NCBI GenBank assembly: GCA_012517405.1
Contig: JAAYVB010000004.1
Coordinates: forward strand, 1 to 64,000
Direction of reading: 5' to 3'
Source: Propionibacterium sp.
GTDB lineage: Bacteria; Actinomycetota; Actinomycetes; Propionibacteriales; Propionibacteriaceae
DNA length: 64,000 nucleotides
Each line of letters opens with the position of its first letter. Position 1 is the stretch's first letter. A program made the translations under genes and the position numbers. The notes below the pieces were generated by a model. That model did no database searches, was not told the DNA's origin, and worked only from the letters and a program-made list of their open reading frames with translations. Positions 27,014 to 35,808 of the stretch are shown here, one piece after another.

Positions 27014-27292
27014 GGGCACTGGAGCTGTCCTGCTGGACCCAAGCGACGTGGCCTGCGGGGCGCTTGGTCGAGGTGACGTCGACGCGGTTGCCTCCGATCG
27101 TCAGGTGGCCGGTGGCGTCCAAGAGCCGGGACAACGAGCCGCAGACCGCAGCCGCTGTGAGCGATTTGCCCGAGCCTGAATGCCCGAGCAGAGCCACACT
27201 TCGCCCGGAGCCACCGACAGGCAGACCCCATGGACGAGTTGCGTGGCTCCTGCACGCACCCTGAGGTCGTTGAGCACGAACGCGTCAGTCAT
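26970..27292 (-). pseudogene. ABC transporter ATPase remnant (NikD/DppD-like), frameshifted and truncated
   Basis: From ATG 27292 (MTDAFVLNDLRVRAGATQLV) the frame runs to GEV, then a 2-bp TG duplication near 27195-27199 shifts it. In the corrected frame it continues ALLGHSGSGKSLTAAAVCG (Walker A) and [20 protein letters not shown], a Q-loop typical of nickel/peptide ATPases. It then stops being recognisable at about 26975, where it meets the L33 gene. Signature motif, Walker B and the rest are gone, as are permease and binding-protein genes. A Zur-like box lies 54 bp upstream of the ATG. Confidence 0.85.
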
Positions 27293-27345
27293 TGAGCCAT
27301 CACTTTCCAGCCACAAGGGGCGCGACGTTCCGAAGGTATCAGAAT

Positions 27346-27358
27346 GATAATCATTATC
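27346..27358. promoter_or_regulatory. Second Zur-like operator
   Basis: GATAATCATTATC is a 13-bp palindrome around a central base, extended by GAAT on the left. It shares the GATAA-3-TTATC core of the box at 26555-26575. It lies 54 bp upstream of the broken ABC ATPase gene and 85 bp upstream of the DUF2284 gene, so it could serve either. Confidence 0.75.
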
Positions 27359-27442
27359 GACAGTCGGGAGCAAGCCGACGCTGCTGCACGGCGTTGACCG
27401 TCCGTGGATGCGGACTCTTGACGCCAGGGACACCATGGATAC

Positions 27443-28081
27443 ATGGACGACACGCCGGCGTATGCGACCACGCGGCGCTATGCCCGGATAAGGGCTGTTG
27501 ACTACGTCGAACGATATGTCGATGTGCCCCGAATGCTCGGCTACTGCGAGCAGTGCCCGATCTACGGGAAGGCTTGGTCATGCCCGCCCTTCGACTTCGA
27601 TCCGTTGAAGGTCTGGGCATCCTTCGAGTGGTTCGAGATCGATGCGGTGCAGATCGAGTTCGCCGACGAGGAGTTGGCCAAGCAGCGCACCCCCACCCAG
27701 ATCCAGGCCGCTGTTCGCCGCGCGATCGACCGCGAGAAGAGGCTGGCCGCCCGTGCGCACCGCCGTCGCGCGCGGCAGTATTCGCGCAGTCTGGCGGTGT
27801 CGGCCGGAGCGTGCGAGTTGTGTGAGCCGTGTACCCGCGTCCAAGGTCTGCCCTGCACCCATCCCGATCTCATGCTGCACTCGATCGAAGCGCTCGGCGG
27901 TGATGTGGTGGCGAGCGCCGAAGAGCTCTGCGGGCTGCCGGTAGCGTGGAGTGATGGCGCGAGAATGCCGGCATCAGTGCTTGTGGTGACCGGGTTGCTG
28001 AGCAGCGACGGGCCTCCGGATGACGGATCCGGGAATCCCGATCGGCCGCGCGACGAGATTGCCGGTACCGCTTCGGAATAA
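27443..28081 (+). CDS. DUF2284 metal-binding protein
   Basis: The product is 212 aa. It matches DUF2284 (predicted metal-binding, COG5423): an N-terminal GYCEQCPIYGKAWSCPPF cysteine set and a second set CELCEPCTRVQGLPCTHP, ferredoxin- or zinc-like. A basic helical segment (AARAHRRRARQYSRSLAV) lies between. The biological role of the family is not established. The Zur-like box 85 bp upstream raises the possibility of zinc control. Confidence 0.82.
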   Translation: MDDTPAYATTRRYARIRAVDYVERYVDVPRMLGYCEQCPIYGKAWSCPPFDFDPLKVWASFEWFEIDAVQIEFADEELAKQRTPTQIQAAVRRAIDREKRLAARAHRRRARQYSRSLAVSAGACELCEPCTRVQGLPCTHPDLMLHSIEALGGDVVASAEELCGLPVAWSDGARMPASVLVVTGLLSSDGPPDDGSGNPDRPRDEIAGTASE

Positions 28082-28156
28082 TTGAGCATTCAACTATGTT
28101 CTGTAAGGTGTGAGCGCTACGGAAACGCCGCAGGCGCCCGAGAAGGAGAAACGACC

Positions 28157-28717
28157 ATGGTTGACGCCGCCGCTCTGACTGGCAACTGGACTCTTGACCC
28201 CGTACACACCCGCCTCGGCTTTTCGGCCCGGCACGCGATGGTGACGAAGGTTCGTGGCAATTTCGACACGTTCGAGGGGACCGCATATACCGACGCCGAC
28301 AATCCCGGCGCATCGCATGTCGAGGTGACCATCCAGGCCGACTCGATCAACACCAATAACGAGGCTCGCGACCAGCACCTGCGTACAAACGACTTCCTGG
28401 ACGCCAAGACGTACCCGACCATCAGCTTCAAGTCGACCAAGGTCGAGAAGCTGGACGACGAGCACGTCCGCATCACCGGCGACCTGACCATCAAGGCCAC
28501 CACCAAGCAGGTCAGCATCGACTTCGAGTTCGGTGGCGTCGCTCAAGACCCGTTCGGCAACACCCGCATGGGCTTCGAGGGTTCCCTGTCGATCAACCGC
28601 CAGGACTATGGCGTTGCTTTCAACGCCGCCTTGGAGACCGGTGGCGTGCTGGTCAGCGACAAGGTGGACATCGACATCGAGGTTTCGGCGGTCAAGCTGG
28701 TCGACGCCAACGCCTGA
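28157..28717 (+). CDS. YceI family protein
   Basis: The product is 186 aa from ATG 28157, with GAAGGAG 8 bp upstream. The start WTLDPVHTRLGFSARHAMVTKVRGNFDTFEG is the YceI lipocalin-like signature, and TIKATTKQVSIDFEFGG plus FEGSLSINRQDYG are conserved strands. No signal peptide is seen, so it is probably cytoplasmic, unlike E. coli YceI. YceI-like proteins bind polyisoprenoid or other lipophilic ligands. It is monocistronic: a strong hairpin follows. Confidence 0.9.
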   Translation: MVDAAALTGNWTLDPVHTRLGFSARHAMVTKVRGNFDTFEGTAYTDADNPGASHVEVTIQADSINTNNEARDQHLRTNDFLDAKTYPTISFKSTKVEKLDDEHVRITGDLTIKATTKQVSIDFEFGGVAQDPFGNTRMGFEGSLSINRQDYGVAFNAALETGGVLVSDKVDIDIEVSAVKLVDANA

Positions 28718-28759
28718 GCCGGCCGCTATGGTTGAGACGGCTCGCGGATCGCAGGCGAA

Positions 28760-28809
28760 CGAGGGTTCCCGTGTCCCACCAGCACTGGTGGGTGAAGCGG
28801 GAGCCCTCG
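28760..28809 (+). terminator. Two-tier stem-loop after yceI
   Basis: A 12-bp outer stem (28760-28771 with 28798-28809, one G-T pair) encloses an 8-bp perfect inner stem (CCCACCAG/CTGGTGGG, 28775-28792). It lies 43 bp after the stop. Confidence 0.75.
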
Positions 28810-28847
28810 TCGGCACAGCGTTGCGGCGGGCCCTCTAGACTCGCCCC

Positions 28848-29195
28848 ATGCCCGTGCAGTTGAATCAGGCCGACTTCGATCGTTGTGTCAACGAGGCGAT
28901 CGATTCGATCCCGGACGCCCTGGTCTCGCTGATCGACAACTGCGTCGTCCTGGTCGAGGACGAGCCGCCCGAGGGCGAGCCTCTGTTCGGGCTGTACGTC
29001 GGGGTACCGCTGACCGAACGTGGGTTCGGCTACGGCGGTGTGCTGCCCGATCGAATCACGATCTTCCGCGGCCCCCATCTGAGGGCCTGTGAGTCAATCG
29101 ATGAACTCGTCGATCAGATCCACATCACGGTGGTGCACGAGATCGCGCACTACTTCGGCATCGAGGACGAGGCCCTCGACGAACTCGGCTACTGA
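28848..29195 (+). CDS. Metallopeptidase family protein (minimal zincin)
   Basis: The product is 115 aa. The zinc motif HEIAHYFGIED (HExxH plus a downstream acidic residue) is near the C terminus, preceded by DRITIFRGPHLRACES. This is the short zincin-like family common in actinobacteria, often described as an acidic metallopeptidase of unknown substrate. No signal peptide. The 3' end overlaps the antiporter gene on the opposite strand by 7 bp. Confidence 0.88.
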   Translation: MPVQLNQADFDRCVNEAIDSIPDALVSLIDNCVVLVEDEPPEGEPLFGLYVGVPLTERGFGYGGVLPDRITIFRGPHLRACESIDELVDQIHITVVHEIAHYFGIEDEALDELGY

Positions 29196-30622
29196 GCTGG
29201 TGGCGGCTTGGCGACCACCGGCCGGTGCCTGGCCCAGATCACCGCGGCCTCGGCAATGAGCGCCACGGTGATGAGCACGCCGACTGCTTTGCCCCAGGCT
29301 GATTCCACGAGGAACAGGCAGACCATCGCGATCAGCGTGGGGATCAGGTAGCGGCTCGTCCAACCGATGTAGCCGCCGAACGAGGGCATCGCGACGCCGC
29401 GCGACTCGGCGACCGACTTCACCATGAAATTCGGGCCGTTGCCGATGTAGGTGATGGCACCGCAAGTGACCGCTCCCAATGAGATAGCCTCCAGCCACAC
29501 CCACGGCACTCCGGCCACCCGCGCCATCTCCGGCAGCACAGTCGGGTCGGCGCCCAGCGTGTGGGCCATCTCGAAGAACGTCGCATAGGTCGGGGCGTTG
29601 TCGAGGAACGCCGACAACGAGCCCGAGAAGATGAAGAACGTGATCGTGTTCAGCGGCAGCCGGTCGGCAACCTGGGACAGATACTCCAGCGCCGGGATCA
29701 TGGTGAGGAAGATCCCGATGAAGATGACTGCCACTTCGCGGATCGGCGCCCAGTTGAACTGGTTGAGCTCGAACCGGATCTTGCGGCTGCTGGTGAGATA
29801 TGAACCGGCGGCCGCGATCAGGAAGACGATCTCGCGCCACGGGATGTAGTTGTGCCAGGCCGCGTGGCCCTCCGCGATGAGCTCCAGGTCGATGGATGGC
29901 ACCAGCGCCACTGCTGCGATGATCACCGCGAACCAGGCGATGTTGACCAGACCCAGCAGTCTGATGGGGACGATCTCGGTCGCATCTGTCACCAGGTCGG
30001 CGGGGTCCTCCTGCGCGTAGGCCTTGGTGTCGAGCGCGAAGTAGATCAGCAGCAACATCGTGTTGATGAACGCCCACATCGGAAACAGATGGAATGTCCA
30101 CGTGAACGGCACACCGCGCAAGAAGCCCATGAACAGCGGCGGGTCGCCCAGTGGGGTCAGCATGCCACCATTGTTTGCCACGATCAAGATCGTGAAGACG
30201 GCGGTATGTACCTTGTTCTTGCGCTCTTGATTGATATTCAGCAGTGGCCGAATGAGCAGCATCGCGGCGCCGGTCGTGCCGACGAAGGATGCGGCGATCG
30301 CTCCGATGGCCAGGACCACCGTGTTGGCCTTGGGCGTCGCTTTGATATCACCGGCCAAGAAGAGCCCGCCTGAGACGACGAACAACGCGAACAGCAGCAA
30401 GATGAACTGGACGTATTCGAAGACCGCGTGGCCCACCCGTCCCCAGTTGAGGAGAAAGCCGACCCAGATCGCCACCGGGACGCCCAGCCCCAGCGCAACG
30501 CCCAGCTGGAATCTCCAGTTCTCCCAGTGACCAGCGGTGGCGCGGATCAAGGGCATCAACGCGATGCTCAACAGCATCGCGGCGAACGGCAGGATTCCCC
30601 ACCAGGGCACCAAGGCTTCCAT
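29189..30622 (-). CDS. NhaD-type sodium:proton antiporter
   Basis: The product is 477 aa from ATG 30622 (MEALVPWWGILPFAAMLLSIALMPL), with AAGAGAG upstream; an in-frame ATG pair at 30682 is a longer alternative. There are at least ten hydrophobic helices. The segment TILIVANNGGMLTPLGDPPLFMGFLRGVPF carries the NN-G-x-x-T-P-x-G-DPP pattern of NhaD/ArsB-like ion transporters, and TYIGNGPNFMVKSVAE is the second symmetric motif. It probably exchanges Na+ for H+ across the membrane. Confidence 0.86.
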   Translation of the reverse strand: MEALVPWWGILPFAAMLLSIALMPLIRATAGHWENWRFQLGVALGLGVPVAIWVGFLLNWGRVGHAVFEYVQFILLLFALFVVSGGLFLAGDIKATPKANTVVLAIGAIAASFVGTTGAAMLLIRPLLNINQERKNKVHTAVFTILIVANNGGMLTPLGDPPLFMGFLRGVPFTWTFHLFPMWAFINTMLLLIYFALDTKAYAQEDPADLVTDATEIVPIRLLGLVNIAWFAVIIAAVALVPSIDLELIAEGHAAWHNYIPWREIVFLIAAAGSYLTSSRKIRFELNQFNWAPIREVAVIFIGIFLTMIPALEYLSQVADRLPLNTITFFIFSGSLSAFLDNAPTYATFFEMAHTLGADPTVLPEMARVAGVPWVWLEAISLGAVTCGAITYIGNGPNFMVKSVAESRGVAMPSFGGYIGWTSRYLIPTLIAMVCLFLVESAWGKAVGVLITVALIAEAAVIWARHRPVVAKPPPAQ

Positions 30623-31067
30623 AGCACTCTCTTGTGACTCGTTGCGCGGACGCTCGTCGGGTCGCCCATCGGACGCCATCATCCTACGGGATATCTTTCT
30701 GCTGCCTTCTCCGCATGCCTGTGGACAACCCGCGCCGGGCCGGGCAGTTATGCACAGATCTACCCACAACCGGCAAGTCACAGGCATGTTACAGCGAGTC
30801 GACAAGTGTGGGTAGCGAGCACCTGGACGGGCCGGGAACAGTCGAACAATCGGCGCCGAATCCGGGAAATACGGCAGGAATGGGGCGCATTTCTAGAGAA
30901 ATCCCAAGAAAGCAGATAGAGAGCGCGATAGAAGTCGAGACGGCCCTGGCCGGCGAGCCAGAGTTATCCACAGATTGTCCACACTCTTGGTCAAGCCCTA
31001 TATCTGTGGCATAAGGTGCTGTCACCGCGACCCCTCCACACTGCCGCGGTGAAAGGGACTACACCCC
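30623..31067. other. Intergenic region with DnaA-box cluster upstream of the Tad operon
   Basis: No gene was seen in these 445 bp. Between 30720 and 30984 there are four DnaA-type 9-mers: TGTGGACAA (30720-30728, minus-strand TTGTCCACA), TTATGCACA (30748-30756), TTATCCACA (30965-30973) and TTGTCCACA (30976-30984). Two are only 2 bp apart. The Tad operon promoter should also lie here. Confidence 0.75.
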
Positions 31068-31724
31068 ATGGCCCTATCACGACCACGTCCCCCGACGGAC
31101 CTGGCGCCCCCGCAGCGCCCAGCTGCGGTGCAGTTGCGCGCGCGCCGCAGCAACCGGCTCATCGTTCTCGGCGTGCTGTGCGCCTGCCTCGGTGCTTTGA
31201 TCATGGCTTGGGTGTGGACCGGCACGCAGGAATCGCAGACCGTGGTCGTGATGGCGGCCCACGTGGCGCGCGGTGAACAGGTCGAGGCAGCCGATCTGAC
31301 GACGACAACGTTGGGACGAGCCGACGGTGTCGCGGTGGTGTCCGCGGACCAGGCGTCCGCGCTTGTCGGGCAGTATGCCCTGGTTGATCTCCCGGCCGGC
31401 TCGCTGCCCGGCCCGGACGCGGTGGGGGTGCTTGTCGTCCCCGCCGGCCACGCGCAGCTGGGGCTGCGGCTTGCGGCCGGGCGCCTGCCCTCCCAGCCAC
31501 TGCCGCCGGGGACCCGCGTCTGGCTGATCGCCGTGCCGGGTGCGATGGATGCGAACACCGGCCCGGGGGCCCAATACGAGGCCGTGGTCGCCTCGGCCCC
31601 GCTGGTGACCACTGATGGCAACGGATGGCTCGTCGACGTGCAGGTCGAGGAGTCGGTGGCCGGGCAGCTGGCTGCGCTGGCCGCGGTCGACCGGATCGCG
31701 ATGGTACGCCGGGGTGATGCCTGA
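31068..31724 (+). CDS. cpaB: SAF-domain pilus assembly protein (CpaB/RcpC-like)
   Basis: The product is 218 aa. After a Pro-rich cytoplasmic start there is one membrane helix (LIVLGVLCACLGALIMAWVW, about residues 29-48), then a SAF domain (VVVMAAHVARGEQVEAADLTTTT) and a beta-rich tail. CpaB/RcpC-like proteins help assemble the pilus in the periplasm or, in Gram-positives, at the outer membrane face. It opens the Tad operon; the next gene starts within its stop (TGATG). Confidence 0.82.
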   Translation: MALSRPRPPTDLAPPQRPAAVQLRARRSNRLIVLGVLCACLGALIMAWVWTGTQESQTVVVMAAHVARGEQVEAADLTTTTLGRADGVAVVSADQASALVGQYALVDLPAGSLPGPDAVGVLVVPAGHAQLGLRLAAGRLPSQPLPPGTRVWLIAVPGAMDANTGPGAQYEAVVASAPLVTTDGNGWLVDVQVEESVAGQLAALAAVDRIAMVRRGDA

Positions 31725-32518
31725 TGCTGATCATCTGCGTATCGGCGGGCGGTTCCCCCGGAGTCACCAGCACCGCCCTCGGAGTGGCGCTCAGCTGGCC
31801 GCGTGGGGTGCTGTTGGTCGACTGCGACCCGCATCCCAGCCAGGCGGTGCTGGCCGGCTACCTTCGGGGCGTGTCCGAAAGCGGCCGTGGGCTGGGCGCG
31901 CTCGCCGAGAGCTACCGGGCCCAGCGGTCCGACTCGTCCGGGGGACTGCTGGAGCAGACGGTGGCGTTGGACGACGGATCTTCGCCTCAGCGCCGTTTCC
32001 TGCCTGGTTTCACTCACCCGCGCTCGGCATTGCTCTTCTCGGGCTACTGGGAGCGGCTGGTCGGCCAGTTCGATGATCTGCAGGCCGGTGGGATCGACGT
32101 GATCATCGACGCCGGACGCCTTGATGCCGACGGGCTGCCGTCTGCGCTGGTGGAACGCGCGTCCACCATTGCCGTGGTGACCAGGTCGAACCTGCCCGCC
32201 CTGGCGACCCTGCGGTTGGCTCTGCCCCAGCTGGCCGATGCCACGGCCTTGATCCCGGCGAGTCCGGCATTGGTGGTGGCAGGTGGGGGCCGGCCCTACT
32301 CCGCGCCGGAGATCGCCCGGCAGCTGGAGATGGCGCTGCTCGCCGATCTGCCGTGGGATCCCGCAACCGCCGCGGTGCTCAGCGACGGTGCCGTCCCGCC
32401 TCGCAAGCTGACCAACAGGCCGCTGTGGCGGGCGCTGCGCGGCCTGGCATTGCAGCTCGGCGGGCGGCCGGGCGTCCGTGGTCGGCGGACGACCAGAGGC
32501 CGGGGGGTGATCTCATGA
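31724..32518 (+). CDS. tadZ: TadZ/CpaE-like MinD-family ATPase
   Basis: The product is 264 aa. It starts MLIICVSAGGSPGVTSTALG, a degenerate Walker A (S instead of K near GGSPG-x-TS), followed by VLLVDCDPHPSQ as the A' motif. Such ParA/MinD-like proteins localise the Tad machine. A pair of alternating hydrophobic segments and the position before tadA support TadZ. Weak conservation of the catalytic lysine suggests a localisation role rather than strong ATPase activity. Confidence 0.8.
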   Translation: MLIICVSAGGSPGVTSTALGVALSWPRGVLLVDCDPHPSQAVLAGYLRGVSESGRGLGALAESYRAQRSDSSGGLLEQTVALDDGSSPQRRFLPGFTHPRSALLFSGYWERLVGQFDDLQAGGIDVIIDAGRLDADGLPSALVERASTIAVVTRSNLPALATLRLALPQLADATALIPASPALVVAGGGRPYSAPEIARQLEMALLADLPWDPATAAVLSDGAVPPRKLTNRPLWRALRGLALQLGGRPGVRGRRTTRGRGVIS

Positions 32519-33969
32519 ATCCGCTCGGCAATACCCGTCCGGCAGCGGCCGTTCCGCGGTTGTACCTCGCTGAGGCGCTCACGGCATTGACTCCGCGTGT
32601 GGACAGCGAAATGGCGTCACCTCCGATCAGATCGGGCCGCAGCGCCAAGCGAGGCCAGCAGCTTGATGGTGTCGACTGGCAGGTGGTCGTCCAGCTGCGC
32701 CGGCAGGCCTCCGAGCAGATCGCGGAGAACTCACAGCACTGGGCCAACGAACACGGGCGCCCGATGTCCGCGGACGACCGGCGGATGATGGGCCGCTCGG
32801 TGATCGGCGCCGTCGTCCGCGAACATGCCGGGCGACTCACCCAGACCGGCGAACAGCTCTGGGAGCTGGCCATCGAACAGGCCTACGCTGCCGCTGTCGA
32901 GAATGCGATCTTCGGCTACGGCAGGCTGCAGCCGCTGTTCGAGATTCCCACCGCCGAGAATATTGAGATCCACGGCTGGGACTGTGTGGTCGCCCAGCAC
33001 GGGGACGGTCGGCGCGAGGAGCTGCCGCCGGTGGCCGACAGCGACGACGAACTGATCGAGGCCATTCGCTTCCTCGGTTCCAGTGCCAGCCCGGCGCGAG
33101 CCTTCGATGATGCGCATCCGATGATGACGCTGGCCCTCGGCGACCGCTTCCGGCTGCACGCGATCGGTTTCGGGCTCAGCTACCGGCCGTCGATCGTGAT
33201 CCGGCAGCACCTGTTGACCACCATCAGCCTCGGCGAACTCGCCGGTTGCGGCATGATGCCCGCCGATCTGGCCGATCTGCTGGAGGCCTGTGTGCTGGCT
33301 CGCAAGTCGATCGTGATCTCGGGCGATCAGGGCGCCGGAAAGACCACCCTGTTGCGGGCCCTGGTGGCCGCGATCCCCAGCACCGAACGAATCGGCACCC
33401 TGGAAACCGACTACGAACTGCTCACCCATCTGCTGCCCACCCGGCGCAATATGGTCGCCCTGCAGGCCAAGACCGGACTCGGGGAGTACCACGACGGACA
33501 CAGTGTCGGCGAGTACACGGTCGCTGATCTGATTCCCGAGGCGTTGCGGCAGAACCTCTCGCGGCTGATCGTCGGTGAGGTGCGCGGTGGCGAAGCCGGG
33601 GCGATGTTCGAGGCGATGCAGTCCGGCGCGGGAACGATGTCGACGACCCACTCCCACTCGGCGGCCTCCACCATGGACCGGCTGGCGGCCCGGGTAGCCC
33701 AGGGCGGCGTGCTCGGGGTGAGCGAGGCCTACCGCCAGATCGCGCTCAATCTGCATCTGCTCATCCACGTCTGCCTGGTGGATGACACCTGGCGCGGCGG
33801 CACCCGCAAGCGGTTCATCAGTGAAGTCCGTGAGTTGACCGGAGCGGTGGAGAACGGTCGGCCCGTCACTCACCTCGCCTATCGGGCCGACGAACACGGG
33901 CGGGCACTTCAGTTGCAGCCCAGCGCTGAACTGCTGGGCGAATTGCGAGCCTTCCGGGGGCACGGATGA
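32515..33969 (+). CDS. tadA: Tad secretion ATPase (CpaF/TadA)
   Basis: The product is 484 aa from ATG 32515, overlapping the previous stop (ATGA). It is the hexameric motor of the type IVc pilus. Walker A is SGDQGAGKTTLLRAL (about residues 269-283), preceded by the CpaF N-terminal helical domain and YGRLQPLFEIPTAENIEIHG. The later SRLIVGEVRGGEAGAMFEAM holds the Walker B/Asp-box region, and STTHSHSAASTMDRL the His box. An upstream in-frame extension exists but overlaps tadZ and is not family-like. Confidence 0.93.
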   Translation: MNPLGNTRPAAAVPRLYLAEALTALTPRVDSEMASPPIRSGRSAKRGQQLDGVDWQVVVQLRRQASEQIAENSQHWANEHGRPMSADDRRMMGRSVIGAVVREHAGRLTQTGEQLWELAIEQAYAAAVENAIFGYGRLQPLFEIPTAENIEIHGWDCVVAQHGDGRREELPPVADSDDELIEAIRFLGSSASPARAFDDAHPMMTLALGDRFRLHAIGFGLSYRPSIVIRQHLLTTISLGELAGCGMMPADLADLLEACVLARKSIVISGDQGAGKTTLLRALVAAIPSTERIGTLETDYELLTHLLPTRRNMVALQAKTGLGEYHDGHSVGEYTVADLIPEALRQNLSRLIVGEVRGGEAGAMFEAMQSGAGTMSTTHSHSAASTMDRLAARVAQGGVLGVSEAYRQIALNLHLLIHVCLVDDTWRGGTRKRFISEVRELTGAVENGRPVTHLAYRADEHGRALQLQPSAELLGELRAFRGHG

Positions 33970-34838
33970 ACGCCATCTATGTTGCCATCGCCGCCGCGAT
34001 GATCATCGCGGGCATCTTCGTCGCGCTTGGTGGCTTCCTGCCTTCGGTTGCCGGCCACGATCTCTCGCTGAGCAGCCGCGCCAGTCGTCGCTGGGGTGGG
34101 ATCCCGCGGCCGATGCGCTGGCGGCTGGCCGTTGGCATCACAGCGGGCATCGTCGTGCTGGCCTTCACCGGGTTCATCCCGGCTCTGCTGCTGGTGCCGG
34201 CGTTGGTGGTGGTGCTGCCCGAATTGCTGCGTGCCCAGCCCCAACCCGAGATCGAGATGCTCGAGGCCCTGGATCGCTGGATCCGGGTGCTGACCGCATC
34301 GGTGCGCACCGGCAAATCGGTTCCGCAGGCGTTGCGCGCCACGAGCAGCCAGGCTCCGGCGCTGCTCGTCGCGCCGGTGCGTGGGCTGATCGTCCGGTTG
34401 GACGACCGCTGGACGCTGCGCGATGGGCTCCAGGCAATGGCCGATGAACTCGATTCGGCCGATGCCGATGCGGTGCTCGCGGCGCTGATCCTGGTCGGCG
34501 AACGCGGCGGGGTCGGTGCGTCCGCAACGTTGCAGGCGCTCAGCGATTCCATCCAGGACCGGCTACGGGCGATGCGAGAAGTCGCGGCCGAGCGCGCCAA
34601 GCCGCAGTTCGTCGTCCGCCAGGTGACGGTCATCACGGTGGGCGCGGTCGGCCTCGGCATCGTCTTCGCGCCGAGCTACTTCCAACCGTTCACGACCGCA
34701 CCGGGGCAGCTGCTGATGCTGGTGCTGGGCAGCTGCTATCTGGGCTCCCTGTACGTCCTGCGGCGGATCGCCACGTCGCGGCGACGCGAACGCATTCTCG
34801 TCCGCCTGCAGCCGCAGGAGGTGATCGCCGATGCCTGA
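33966..34838 (+). CDS. tadB: Tad pilus inner-membrane platform protein TadB
   Basis: The product is 290 aa with an N-terminal helix, two central helices and two C-terminal helices. The T2SSF/GspF-like cytoplasmic domain is EMLEALDRWIRVLTASVRTGKSVPQALRATSSQAP ... LILVGERGGVGASATLQALSDSIQDRL. TadB and TadC form the platform that couples the ATPase to pilin extrusion. The start overlaps the tadA stop (ATGA), and it overlaps tadC by 8 bp. Confidence 0.9.
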   Translation: MNAIYVAIAAAMIIAGIFVALGGFLPSVAGHDLSLSSRASRRWGGIPRPMRWRLAVGITAGIVVLAFTGFIPALLLVPALVVVLPELLRAQPQPEIEMLEALDRWIRVLTASVRTGKSVPQALRATSSQAPALLVAPVRGLIVRLDDRWTLRDGLQAMADELDSADADAVLAALILVGERGGVGASATLQALSDSIQDRLRAMREVAAERAKPQFVVRQVTVITVGAVGLGIVFAPSYFQPFTTAPGQLLMLVLGSCYLGSLYVLRRIATSRRRERILVRLQPQEVIADA

Positions 34839-35742
34839 TCCCCTGTTCGCGTCCGCCCTGCTCGGCGCCGCCATCGTCGCCGTTGGTGCGTGGCTGATCG
34901 TGTGTGCGGTGCTGCCCCGGACCATTCGACTCGGCGATGCGTTCGGAGTGCTGGCGGAGGCCCGTCCGGGAACAAGCCTTGATTCCGGTCCGGCACTGGT
35001 GGCCGATGCCACCTCCCGACTGGAGCTGTCCGGCGCCTGGCTGTATCAGCACGCCCGTCTGCCCCTGCCGGCCGGAACCGCGCGCACTCTGGTGCTGACC
35101 GGCCGCACCGTCGGCGACTACTTCTGCAACAAGCTGGTGCTGGCGGCGGGCGGGTTGTTCATGCCGTGGCTCCTCGCGCTCGCCATCCGCCCCCTGACCG
35201 GCGGCATGGGCATGATGCCCGCGGTCTTCGGGCTGGGCGCCGCGGTGCTCGGCTGGTTCTGGCCGGACATCGCGATGCGTTCCCAGCAGCAGCAGACCAA
35301 TGCGGATGCAGAGGATGCGCTCAACACCTATTTCGATCTCGTCGTGCTCGAGAGGCTGGCGAATCTGTCGGCGACGCAGTCGCTGGAGGCCGCCTCAAGA
35401 CTCTCCGATGTCCCCGTATTCGTTCGTCTAGCCGGTGCACTAGATAGGGCAAGACTTGAGCAGAGACCACCGTGGAACGACCTCTACCGGCTCTCCCAGG
35501 AGCTGGACCTGCCGGCCATCGCCGACATGGCCGATGTGATGCGGTTGGACGAACAGGGCGCCGCGCTCGCGGACGTACTCAGTTCCCGGGCCAAGGAGCT
35601 GCGCGATGCGCACCTGATGCGCGAGCTCACCCGAGCCCACCAGACCAGCGAACGGATGACCTTGTGGATGTCGATTCCGGTGATCATCTTCGCGATGATC
35701 TTCCTCGTCCCACCGCTGCTGAGCATTTCGGGGGTGGGCTGA
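34831..35742 (+). CDS. tadC: Tad pilus inner-membrane platform protein TadC
   Basis: The product is 303 aa. The GspF-like domain shows NTYFDLVVLERLANLSATQSLEAASRL and ADVMRLDEQGAALADVLSSRAKELR. It ends with a hydrophobic hairpin (MSIPVIIFAMIFLVPPLLSI). The codon use in the middle (35390-35460) is less biased than the rest, but the frame is intact. It pairs with TadB. Confidence 0.88.
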   Translation: MPDPLFASALLGAAIVAVGAWLIVCAVLPRTIRLGDAFGVLAEARPGTSLDSGPALVADATSRLELSGAWLYQHARLPLPAGTARTLVLTGRTVGDYFCNKLVLAAGGLFMPWLLALAIRPLTGGMGMMPAVFGLGAAVLGWFWPDIAMRSQQQQTNADAEDALNTYFDLVVLERLANLSATQSLEAASRLSDVPVFVRLAGALDRARLEQRPPWNDLYRLSQELDLPAIADMADVMRLDEQGAALADVLSSRAKELRDAHLMRELTRAHQTSERMTLWMSIPVIIFAMIFLVPPLLSISGVG

Positions 35743-35808
35743 GACCATGCTCCCGACCTTCGAGATCCCCGACAACCAGGCACCGATACCCCGAAACAGG
35801 AGGACGAC

